64,000 nucleotides of DNA, from NCBI RefSeq assembly GCF_019443965.1, contig NZ_CP040814.1:372001-436000 (forward strand). Reading direction: 5' to 3'. The notes beneath the pieces are model-generated. The model did no database searches. It was not told where the DNA came from and saw only the letters and a program-made list of their open reading frames with translations. The position numbers and the translations under genes were made by a program. Source of the stretch: Salinibacterium sp. M195. GTDB taxonomy: Bacteria > Actinomycetota > Actinomycetes > Actinomycetales > Microbacteriaceae. Shown here piece after piece: positions 8,642 to 16,100 of the stretch; positions within the stretch are counted from its first letter, which is position 1; each line of letters starts with the position of its first letter.

Positions 8642-9025
8642 ATGCTTCTTCTTGGCGGCGCGATCATCGCAGCATTGATTTTTGGTGCCCTCCACGCCAA
8701 GGCTCACGTGCCCACAATGAAGCGAGCACCGCGCGCCGGCGCCATTCTTTTGGGATTCGCCGGCGCCTTGGCGGTCTTGCTCTTGCAACCGTCTGCCCAA
8801 CTAAGCCTGTCGACACTCGTGACCTACGCCGTGTGCTTTCTGCTGGCATCCATCGTTGCGACCGGGGTGCTCTGGCATCAGCTTCTTCCCGATTCTGGGC
8901 GCACGCTCGTGCAGACCATCGGCCGCAGCTTTCTGCATCCCCCAGCCATGGTTGACGAATGGATGCTCTGGCCGGAGTCAGAAGTCGACAGTGCGACCGC
9001 CACCGAGAACACCGAGCGGCAGTAG
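8642..9025 (+). CDS. Small membrane protein of unknown function
   Basis: A 127-residue protein with three predicted membrane helices: residues about 1-18 (LLLGGAIIAALIFGALHA), about 32-50 (GAILLGFAGALAVLLLQP) and about 57-78 (LVTYAVCFLLASIVATGVLW). A hydrophilic C-terminal tail follows, ending in an acidic stretch (PESEVDSATATENTERQ). I do not recognise a family. It is followed after 6 nt by another small membrane protein (9032-9499), and the two probably form an operon. Position next to trhO says nothing clear about function. Confidence 0.6.
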   Translation: MLLLGGAIIAALIFGALHAKAHVPTMKRAPRAGAILLGFAGALAVLLLQPSAQLSLSTLVTYAVCFLLASIVATGVLWHQLLPDSGRTLVQTIGRSFLHPPAMVDEWMLWPESEVDSATATENTERQ

Positions 9026-9031
9026 CGGCCG

Positions 9032-9499
9032 ATGTTCTGGTTTTGGGCGTTTCTCGCGATCGGCATCGCGACCGGTGTAGCGCTGAGCGGCGCGCGAACG
9101 CCTGTCATCCGTCACGTGCGCATGATCGGTGTCGTTGCTATTGGCACCGGGCTCGTTCTGCTCATTTTGTTCAACTCGACGGCATCGTCAGAACTCACCT
9201 TCGTCTATGCCATCGCCGTTGCTCTGAGCGAGTTGACCTGGACGGCGCGAACGTGGACTCGCCTCTTTCCTGAGTCCGGAATGAGCTTTCGCGATCTCTT
9301 TCTCGACGAACTTGTCGCTCCGAACCGGGTACGGATCGCCTACGCCCAGATGCTTCTCGAGCGCGATGGCGATCCCCTCGGGGCAGACCCCGAAACACCC
9401 GTCGAGGCAGAAGACGATCCCAACGATTCGAGCGACGACACGGATGATCCGGATGCCGGCCCACCGCTGCCACCTGCTCCGCGCGGGTTCCCCGCCTAA
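9032..9499 (+). CDS. Small membrane protein with an acidic, proline-rich tail
   Basis: A 155-residue protein with two or three membrane helices in the first 75 residues (FWFWAFLAIGIATGVALSG; MIGVVAIGTGLVLLILF; FVYAIAVALSELTW). A cytosolic-looking segment FRDLFLDELVAPNRVRIAYAQMLLERDGDP follows, then a low-complexity acidic tail rich in Asp, Ser and Pro (EDDPNDSSDDTDDPDAGPP). No family recognised. It begins 6 nt after the previous gene, probably as the second cistron. The tail suggests a protein- or cation-interacting region, but this is inference. Confidence 0.6.
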   Translation: MFWFWAFLAIGIATGVALSGARTPVIRHVRMIGVVAIGTGLVLLILFNSTASSELTFVYAIAVALSELTWTARTWTRLFPESGMSFRDLFLDELVAPNRVRIAYAQMLLERDGDPLGADPETPVEAEDDPNDSSDDTDDPDAGPPLPPAPRGFPA

Positions 9500-9505
9500 C
9501 AGCCG

Positions 9506-9511
9506 TAAACT
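9506..9511 (+). promoter_or_regulatory. -10 element TAAACT, leaderless start of trhO
   Basis: TAAACT, 6 nt, then the GTG at 9518. The same hexamer and spacing occur before the EEP-fold gene at 329. Confidence 0.5.
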
Positions 9512-9517
9512 TGCCTC

Positions 9518-10405
9518 GTGGCTGTTCCTAAGATCCTTCTCTTTTATGTGTTCACGCCGCTGGCCGATCCGGAGGCTGTGCGGTTGTGGCAGCGCGACCT
9601 CTGTGAGTCTCTCGGCCTCGGCGGTCGCATCATCCTCTCCAAAGACGGCATGAATGGCACCGTCGGCGGCGAGCTGAAAGATGTGAAGCGCTACATTCGC
9701 AAGACGCGTGACTACCCCGCGTTCAAGAACATCGACTTCAAGTGGAGTGAGGGCATCGGCGGCGACTTTCCGAAGCTCAGCGTGAAGGTACGCGACGAGA
9801 TCGTCAGCTTTGGTGCTCCCGGGGAACTTCAGGTAGACGAGAACGGCGTCGTGGGCGGCGGCACGAAGCTCAGCCCCGAAGAACTCCACGAACTTGTTGC
9901 CCGCAAAGAAGTCACCTTCTTCGACGGTCGCAATCCCATCGAGGCCGCGATCGGCAAGTTCACCGACGCGGTGGTTCCGGATGTCGACACCACTCGCGAC
10001 TTCGTCGCCGAACTCGACAGCGGCAAATACGACCACCTCAAAGACACACCGATCGTCACCTACTGCACGGGCGGCATCCGCTGTGAAGTGCTCTCCTCTC
10101 TTATGCGCAGTCGCGGCTTCGGCGAGGTGTACCAACTCGACGGTGGCATCGTTCGCTACGGCGAGAAATACGGCGACTCTGGCCTGTGGAATGGTTCGCT
10201 CTACGTTTTCGACAAACGCATGTCAATCGATTTCACCAAGGAGGCCGAAACCATCGGCCACTGCTACCTGTGCGATGCGCCCACCAAACGGGTGGAAAAC
10301 TGCCACAACCCGGCCTGTCGCGAGCTCTTCGTCGTGTGCGATGAACACGCAGCCGTCGCCGCGTGTGCCGCGCATCCGATTCCGGCAGCGGTCGCGTCGC
10401 AATAG
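9518..10405 (+). CDS. trhO: tRNA uridine 5-oxyacetic acid/5-hydroxyuridine hydroxylase, rhodanese-like (TrhO/YceA family)
   Basis: A 295-residue rhodanese-fold protein of the YceA/TrhO family, which hydroxylates U34 of certain tRNAs using oxygen. The N-terminal acylphosphatase-like domain has the family signature [12 protein letters not shown]. The rhodanese domain carries [13 protein letters not shown], the active-site loop [10 protein letters not shown] with Cys183, and [13 protein letters not shown]-terminal cysteine-rich region ([14 protein letters not shown], then CDEH) matches the family's Rhodanese_C domain. The GTG start gives the usual [15 protein letters not shown] opening and sits 6 nt after a TAAACT -10. 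Length is usual for actinobacterial members. It is monocistronic as far as visible. Confidence 0.88.
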   Translation: MAVPKILLFYVFTPLADPEAVRLWQRDLCESLGLGGRIILSKDGMNGTVGGELKDVKRYIRKTRDYPAFKNIDFKWSEGIGGDFPKLSVKVRDEIVSFGAPGELQVDENGVVGGGTKLSPEELHELVARKEVTFFDGRNPIEAAIGKFTDAVVPDVDTTRDFVAELDSGKYDHLKDTPIVTYCTGGIRCEVLSSLMRSRGFGEVYQLDGGIVRYGEKYGDSGLWNGSLYVFDKRMSIDFTKEAETIGHCYLCDAPTKRVENCHNPACRELFVVCDEHAAVAACAAHPIPAAVASQ

Positions 10406-10494
10406 CTCCCCCGGCTATCGAGCGAGCGCACCAACGCTCAGGCCGTACGTAACCGGTGGCTCGCATCGCAGTCAAGATGCGCAATGATAGTTGC

Positions 10495-11520
10495 ATGAAG
10501 ATTGGCATCCTGACCAGCGGTGGCGACTGCCCCGGACTGAACGCGGTTATCCGCGGCATCGTGCTCAAAGGCACGCAGGTTTACAACAAAGAGTTTGTCG
10601 GCTTCCGCGACGGCTGGCGCGGTGTTGTCGAAGGCGACGCCATGTCCCTCGAACGTAAAGACATTCAGGGCATCTCCAAGCAGGGTGGCACCATTCTGGG
10701 CACCTCGCGCACGAACCCCTTTGAAGGCACCGACGGCGCAGACACGGTGCGCGAAAACATGGAACGCCTCGGCGTTGACTCGCTCATCGCCATCGGCGGC
10801 GAAGGCACGCTTGCTGCTGCCAAACGATTGACGGATGCCGGCATCAAGATCGTCGGCGTTCCCAAGACGGTTGACAACGACCTTTCAGCCACCGACTACA
10901 CGTTCGGCTTCGACACTGCCACGCAGATCGCGACCGACGCCATGGACCGCCTGCGCACCACCGGCGACTCACACGGCCGCTGCATGGTTGCCGAAGTCAT
11001 GGGCCGTCACGTCGGCTGGATCGCTTTGCACTCCGGTATGGCTGCCGGCGCTCACGCGATCCTCATCCCTGAGCAGAAGACGAGCATGGCGCAGATCGTG
11101 GAGTGGGTAAATTCTGCTCGCGACCGCGGCCGTGCCCCGCTCGTTGTTGTTGCCGAAGGCTTCACCCTCGACACCATGGATGATGCCCACTCCGAACGTG
11201 GACTCGACGCTTTCGGTCGCCCCCGCCTCGGCGGAATCGGCGACCAGCTTGCGCCCGAGATTGAAGCTCTCACCGGTCTCGAAACTCGGTCGACCACTCT
11301 GGGTCACATCCAGCGCGGCGGAACGCCAAGCGCCTACGACCGTGTGCTCGCCACCCGCTACGGACTGGCAGCGGTCGACGCCGTCATTCACGGTCGCTGG
11401 GGTCGCATGGTCTCGCTGCAAGGAACCGAGATCACCAACGTTGCGTTCGAGGATGCCCTCGGCAAGCTCAACACGGTGCCGCAGTCGCGCTACGACGAAG
11501 CCGCCATCCTCTTCGGCTAA
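10495..11520 (+). CDS. pfkA: 6-phosphofructokinase
   Basis: A 341-residue phosphofructokinase converting fructose-6-phosphate to fructose-1,6-bisphosphate in glycolysis. Signatures: TSGGDCPGLNAVIRG at 8-22, GGEGT at 101-105, PKTVDNDL at 123-130, FGFDTA, EVMGRHVGWIA and LGHIQRGGTPSAYDR. Residue 104 is Gly, as in ATP-dependent enzymes, while residue 124 is Lys, as in PPi-dependent ones; this mixed pair is known from the actinobacterial group III enzymes, many of which use ATP. An in-frame GTG at 10456 was rejected because the family starts MKIGILTSGGD. A 13-bp stem-loop directly after the stop codon should terminate it. Confidence 0.92.
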   Translation: MKIGILTSGGDCPGLNAVIRGIVLKGTQVYNKEFVGFRDGWRGVVEGDAMSLERKDIQGISKQGGTILGTSRTNPFEGTDGADTVRENMERLGVDSLIAIGGEGTLAAAKRLTDAGIKIVGVPKTVDNDLSATDYTFGFDTATQIATDAMDRLRTTGDSHGRCMVAEVMGRHVGWIALHSGMAAGAHAILIPEQKTSMAQIVEWVNSARDRGRAPLVVVAEGFTLDTMDDAHSERGLDAFGRPRLGGIGDQLAPEIEALTGLETRSTTLGHIQRGGTPSAYDRVLATRYGLAAVDAVIHGRWGRMVSLQGTEITNVAFEDALGKLNTVPQSRYDEAAILFG

Positions 11521-11531
11521 CGTCAAATCCG

Positions 11532-11573
11532 AAGCGCGAGTGACACAGCCCAGCGGCGGCGTCACTCGCGCTT
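11532..11573 (+). terminator. Stem-loop terminator downstream of pfkA
   Basis: Perfect 13-bp inverted repeat, arms AAGCGCGAGTGAC (11532-11544) and GTCACTCGCGCTT (11561-11573), 16-nt loop, 11 nt after the pfkA stop. The tail is only weakly T-rich (TTTGTCGTT) and runs into a tandem repeat. Confidence 0.75.
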
Positions 11574-11613
11574 TGTCGTTCTGCGCTTTGTCGTTCTGCG
11601 CTTTGTCGTTCTG
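11569..11613 (+). repeat. Three tandem copies of a 15-bp unit
   Basis: CGCTTTGTCGTTCTG repeats three times exactly (11569-11583, 11584-11598, 11599-11613), with four bases of a fourth copy. The first copy begins inside the 3' arm of the pfkA terminator stem, so the array looks like expansion of the terminator tail. No coding function seen. Confidence 0.9.
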
Positions 11614-11641
11614 CGCTGTGCAACAACACAGCCTGCGGTCC

Positions 11642-11647
11642 TAGGCT
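11642..11647 (+). promoter_or_regulatory. -10 element TAGGCT, leaderless start of the quinone-oxidoreductase gene
   Basis: TAGGCT, 6 nt, then the ATG at 11654. The same TAGGCT occurs before the M13 peptidase, nucS and HAD genes. Confidence 0.5.
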
Positions 11648-11653
11648 GGCAGC

Positions 11654-12643
11654 ATGTGGCGTGGAATCGAAGTAATCAAGAACGAGTCCGACCGTCAAGC
11701 TCCGGCGCAGGTCGAGCTTTCTGAGCGACTGGATGACAGCATCCTCATGGATGGCGATGTCACCATCGATGTCGAGTTCTCAAGCCTCAACTACAAAGAC
11801 GGCATCGCACTCACGGGCAAACCTGGCATCGTTCGCGCCCCTCGTCTGATCGCCGGGATCGACCTTGTTGGCGTCGTCGCCGAGTCGACCGATGACCGCT
11901 TTAGTGCTGGTCAGCGGGTTCTGGTGAACGGTTGCGGCCTCAGCGAAACTCACCATGGTGGTTACGCTGAGCGTGCGCGCGTTCCGGGTGATTGGGTTGT
12001 TCCGGTGCCTGCCGGCATCAGCAACCAGCAGGCGGCTGCCATTGGCACCGCCGGCTTCACCGCAATGCTCTCGGTGCTCGCGATTGAGCGCGGCGGAGTC
12101 TCCGGCGAGGTGCTCGTCACGGGCGCTGCTGGCGGAGTGGGGTCTGTGGCGATCGCACTACTCAGCAAGCTCGGCTACACCGTTACGGCATCCACTGGTC
12201 GCGAGAGTGAACATGACTATCTGCGCCAGCTTGGCGCCACAACCATCATTGATCGTGCTGAGCTCAGCACCGAGCCCAAAGCCCTCATGAAGCAGCGCTG
12301 GGATGGCGCGGTTGACGCGGTTGGCGGCATCACGCTCGCCTCCGCGATCGCCGCTACCCAGTACGGTGGCACGGTGACCGCGTGCGGCAATGCGCAGTCC
12401 AGTGATCTTCATACCAGCGTGATGCCGTTCATCTTGCGCGGTGTGAGCCTGGTGGGCATCAACTCTGTGTTCACGCCACGCGAGCTGCGCCTCGAAGCGT
12501 GGAGTCGCCTTGAGCGCGATCTGGATCTCGAACTGCTAGCCGGAACCACGACCGTGATCGGGCTGAGCGACACCATCGCCGCCGGCGCAGACATCCTCGC
12601 TGGCCACATCAGGGGGCGCACCGTGATTGACGTACGCGCCTAG
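11654..12643 (+). CDS. YhdH/AcuI-type MDR oxidoreductase (acrylyl-CoA reductase-like)
   Basis: A 329-residue zinc-independent medium-chain dehydrogenase of the YhdH/AcuI family, NADPH-dependent acrylyl-CoA or quinone reductases. The N-terminal half carries EFSSLNYKDGIALTGKPGIVR and IAGIDLVGVV, the family hallmark, and NGCGLSETHHGGYAER. The nucleotide-binding Rossmann fold has VTGAAGGVGSVAIALLSKLGY and a following ASTGRESEHDYLRQLGA. It lacks the structural zinc Cys cluster of alcohol dehydrogenases. Family length is about 325-330, so the protein is complete. The start sits 6 nt after TAGGCT. Likely role: detoxification of acrylyl-CoA or other alpha,beta-unsaturated compounds; the exact substrate is not evident. 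Confidence 0.85.
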   Translation: MWRGIEVIKNESDRQAPAQVELSERLDDSILMDGDVTIDVEFSSLNYKDGIALTGKPGIVRAPRLIAGIDLVGVVAESTDDRFSAGQRVLVNGCGLSETHHGGYAERARVPGDWVVPVPAGISNQQAAAIGTAGFTAMLSVLAIERGGVSGEVLVTGAAGGVGSVAIALLSKLGYTVTASTGRESEHDYLRQLGATTIIDRAELSTEPKALMKQRWDGAVDAVGGITLASAIAATQYGGTVTACGNAQSSDLHTSVMPFILRGVSLVGINSVFTPRELRLEAWSRLERDLDLELLAGTTTVIGLSDTIAAGADILAGHIRGRTVIDVRA

Positions 12644-12711
12644 CCCTGCCGGGCACGACAGCGGCACGACGGCGGCGCGCCTAGCACCACCGCTGTGCCA
12701 CACTTTCGAGT

Positions 12712-13116
12712 ATGAACAACCTTTTCGCCATTCTCGGATCAGCTTTTGTCTTTCTTGCCGCGCTCGTACACATCATGATTTTCTTCATGGAGAGCGTACT
12801 GTGGCACACCCCGCGCGTGCAGCAGATCTTCGGGGTGCGAAGTGAGGATGCCCCGATCATCAAGCCGTGGGCCTACAACCAGGGCTTCTACAACGCCTTC
12901 CTCGCTCTCGGTGCCGGAACCGGTCTCGTCATGATGGGCTCAATCAACCTGTGGCCCGCTGGCATCGCTCTGGCGATGTTTGCCGCGCTCAGCATGGTGC
13001 TTGCTGCCATTGTGCTCATTACATCGCAGCGCACGATGGTGCGCCCGGCGATCATCCAGGGCGTTCCTCCCCTGCTCGGGATCATCTTCTTGGTTCTCGC
13101 GCTCAACCTCGGCTAA
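12712..13116 (+). CDS. DUF1304 membrane protein
   Basis: A 134-residue protein with four predicted membrane helices at about residues 5-27, 61-80, 82-104 and 112-132. It shows DUF1304 features: AALVHIMIFFMESVLW near the N-terminus and PWAYNQGFYNAFLALGAGTG in the middle. DUF1304 proteins are small inner-membrane proteins of unknown function, often annotated as YqjF/YyaL-like. It follows the AcuI-like gene by 68 nt and may be transcribed from it or from its own weak promoter. A bidirectional-looking hairpin follows the stop. Confidence 0.8.
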   Translation: MNNLFAILGSAFVFLAALVHIMIFFMESVLWHTPRVQQIFGVRSEDAPIIKPWAYNQGFYNAFLALGAGTGLVMMGSINLWPAGIALAMFAALSMVLAAIVLITSQRTMVRPAIIQGVPPLLGIIFLVLALNLG

Positions 13117-13122
13117 CGAAAA

Positions 13123-13149
13123 GGGGAGGCCGATCAGATCAGCCTCCCC
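13123..13149 (-). terminator. Hairpin terminator shared by the DUF1304 gene and the surface-protein gene
   Basis: Arms GGGGAGGC (13123-13130) and GCCTCCCC (13142-13149), 11-nt loop. Read on the minus strand it is followed by TTTTCGTT, a fair U-tract, so it best serves the large minus-strand gene ending at 13158; it can also stop transcripts from the plus strand. Confidence 0.75.
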
Positions 13150-13157
13150 GTTACCAC

Positions 13158-16100
13158 TCAGCGTGCAGTTCTTCTCCGCCTCACCACCAAGAGAACCGCT
13201 CCGGCAAGCACACCGACAAGACCGACGGTGAGCAGCGCACTGATTCCTTGAGCGCCAGTGAATGCCAGCAGTGCTGGTGTGTAGGTGTTCACCAGTGTGG
13301 CGCTGTGTGCGGCGGGTACCTCATCCGCGGCTGTGGCAGCGTGCGCAACCGTCACCGTTTGGGGCCCATTGCGCTCCTGCTCGCCAAACCATCCGAGCAT
13401 TCCATCTTCGGTAACGATGCAGTCAGCTCCCTGCGGAATACCGTCGATTCTGGCGGTGTACCCGGTGGCAGCGTCGAGAGTCAGCGCTCCAACCGAGCCC
13501 ATGTCCACGGGGGCTCCGAACACGCTGCACTCGACCCCGGCGGTAATCGTCTGGGGCGCACGGCCAGCCTCAGATCCTTCCATGACCTTGTTGATGGTGA
13601 TCGAGCCGGCGAACAGGCCGATCCCTGCCTTGATGGGCTCTTCCGGCGATGGCGGGTTCGGCCCAGACACGTAGGTCGTGTAGTACCCGAAGGAGTTCCA
13701 CGCGTGCACATCTTCGAAGGGCACGCTCAGGGGCACTCGGCCAGCGGAGTTCGAGCTGCTCGGCATGTTCGTCGTCGTGTAGTTCACGGTGAGAACGGAT
13801 GCTGGTGGCAGTGCACCGTCCGCAAGGGCACTGAAATCGAACACCGCCTTGATTCCGGTGACCGTCGCTCCGCTTCCGGCGGCGAGGCTGCTCGAGGGCA
13901 TCCAGTCTCCGGTTGCACAGTCTGCGGTGGCAGGAAAGAGGTCGGCCGTGCAGACGTTCGCATCGGTCGTGTAGTACCAGTCGAATCCGACTCCAGGAGT
14001 CGTGCTCGTGAAGCTCACATCGCCGTTGAACTCAGGGGCAAATGCCGACCCTCGCGGTGACGGGTCAACGACGCCGGTATCACCGACGTGAGGGAAGATA
14101 TCGATGAGCTCAAGCGAGGCTGCACCGATCGTTCCGCCGTTGATGAGCTGCAGCTTCCACTCGTCGGTTCCCCCGATCGTGCTGTTTGCGGCGCAGGGGT
14201 AGCGGTAGTAGCCGCCAGCATCCGGCGTGCAGTTCACACTCGGGTTTACGGAGTTAGACGCGGTTCCGGCTGTCGATTTCACGCCCTTCTGGGCTGAGAA
14301 CGAACCAAGCGCCAGAACGGTGACGACGTTGCTCGTCGAGCACGTGTTGTCAGCGAGGGTGACGGCGCGACCGTTGCTGCTGTTCAACGGAGCACACGCC
14401 TCGAGTTGACGGTCATTGGTGACAGTCATTCCGTTGTCCGCGACAGATGCTGCTGCTAGTCCTGGCTTCACTTCGAGCCGCAGGGTGATGGAGTAGGTTT
14501 CGCCGGGAGCAAGTCGAGCGCCCGTCGGCCACGTGAAGCTAATTTCTCCGGTGGCCGCATCGAAGCTTCGCACGACCTGGGCGGCATCAGTGGTGAGGGT
14601 TCCCCCGCTAGTGGTGGAATAGACGGGGTTGTCCGTTGGCACAAACGTCAGCGAGCTATCCGCAGGAAGAACGTCGGTCACGACCGGGTTCACGAGGTAT
14701 CCGGTTCCGGTATTGCGCAGGCGCAGAGTGAACGGAATCTCTTTTCCGGCTGCAGTTTGACCGATCGACGTCTTTTCAATTGCCATCCGAGCCGTGCCCG
14801 CGTTCAGCGTGAACGTTGCGTCCGCAACATCGTTATCTACGAGAGCATCGTGCGTTGCCGTCACTCCGACAGCGTTGGAGATCTGTCCGGCAATGGTTTC
14901 GCCCGGCATGATCGCCGAACTCTCGGATGTCGTGACTGCCCCAGAACCGTCGCGCAGTTGAGTGCGCAGCTGGGTTTCGATCTGCAGATTTACGACATCG
15001 TTGGTGCCGGAGAACTCGGCTCCATCAGCGCGGGCGAAGGTTGCACGCACGCCAATAATGTCGGCAGGATCAACGCTGGCCGGAAGAGCCGCGAGCGCCT
15101 GAGTCGTCGCACCATCGCCGCTCCACGTTGTTCCGACCAGGGCCTCGATTTCCACGCGATCAGCCCCGGCGGGCATGGTGGGGATGTGGGCAGCAACGGC
15201 GGTGAACGCGTTCCAGAATGTTGCGGCGTCATCCTGAACTGTCAGGATTTTGGGGGCGACCGTTCCTGTCGAGCGTGCCCGCAGGTCGACGAGAACGGGC
15301 GTGCTCGGCGCCGCGATGACCGCACTGTTGGGGGCGATCGATTTTCCGGCGACCACAGCGATGAACCCGTCATCAATCGCGAGCGGACTCGTGGTGATGT
15401 CTTGGTTGTAAATGCTCGGGTAGAGAACGTTGTCGTGCACTCCGACAAGAACAGAGTTGGGAACGCTGATCGCCGTGATGGGTGTTTCCGCGTCACGCAG
15501 TGTCTGACGAAGCTGAGTCTCGAGGGTGACGGTAGCCCGCGCCCCTGCGGCGATGGTGCCGCCATCGGTGCTCTCTCCGGTGAACAGCGCTGTCACGCCA
15601 ACGACGTCCTGAAGCTGGCTTGCGGTGAGTGCTTCCGCTTGGGCCTGCGTATAGCTGCTGCTGACGCTCAGAGTTCCTGCTGCATCTCGAAGCCAGAGCT
15701 GCACTTCTGTTGCCGTGATTCCGGAAGCACCAGACAGGCTGATGTCGATCCCTGTCAGATTGAGCCGCTCGAAGGGATTGTGGCTGGGGTCGTAGCTGGC
15801 CCCGACAAAGGGAACGTCGGTGACGTCGAACGCGCATGTCGCGGCGTCTAGGCAGAGCGACGGGTCAGTCAGACGTAACTGCCAGACGTTGGTTGGTGAC
15901 GTGTTCTGCACCGTCGTTGTGTAGGTGGCGGTCGGGTAGTCAGCTTGAGCAACGCCCGGGCGGGGAATTGTCACGGTCGTAGGGGTTACTGACTTCGTTG
16001 CCTCTACCGTTGGTGGTGTTTGCACGATAGTAATGTCAGCAGAATCGGATGCCGCCTGAGGGGAACCCACAGCAGGCGTCGCAACGACGCCAACCGTGTT

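Noticed and set aside
11569..11613. Tandem 15-bp copies considered as a CRISPR array
   Set aside because: No spacers between copies; unit too short; no cas genes in the window.
12867..15851. Plus-strand open frames (12867-14060, 14757-15851) antisense to the surface-protein gene
   Set aside because: Composition follows the codon pattern of the minus-strand gene; no start signals or domains.
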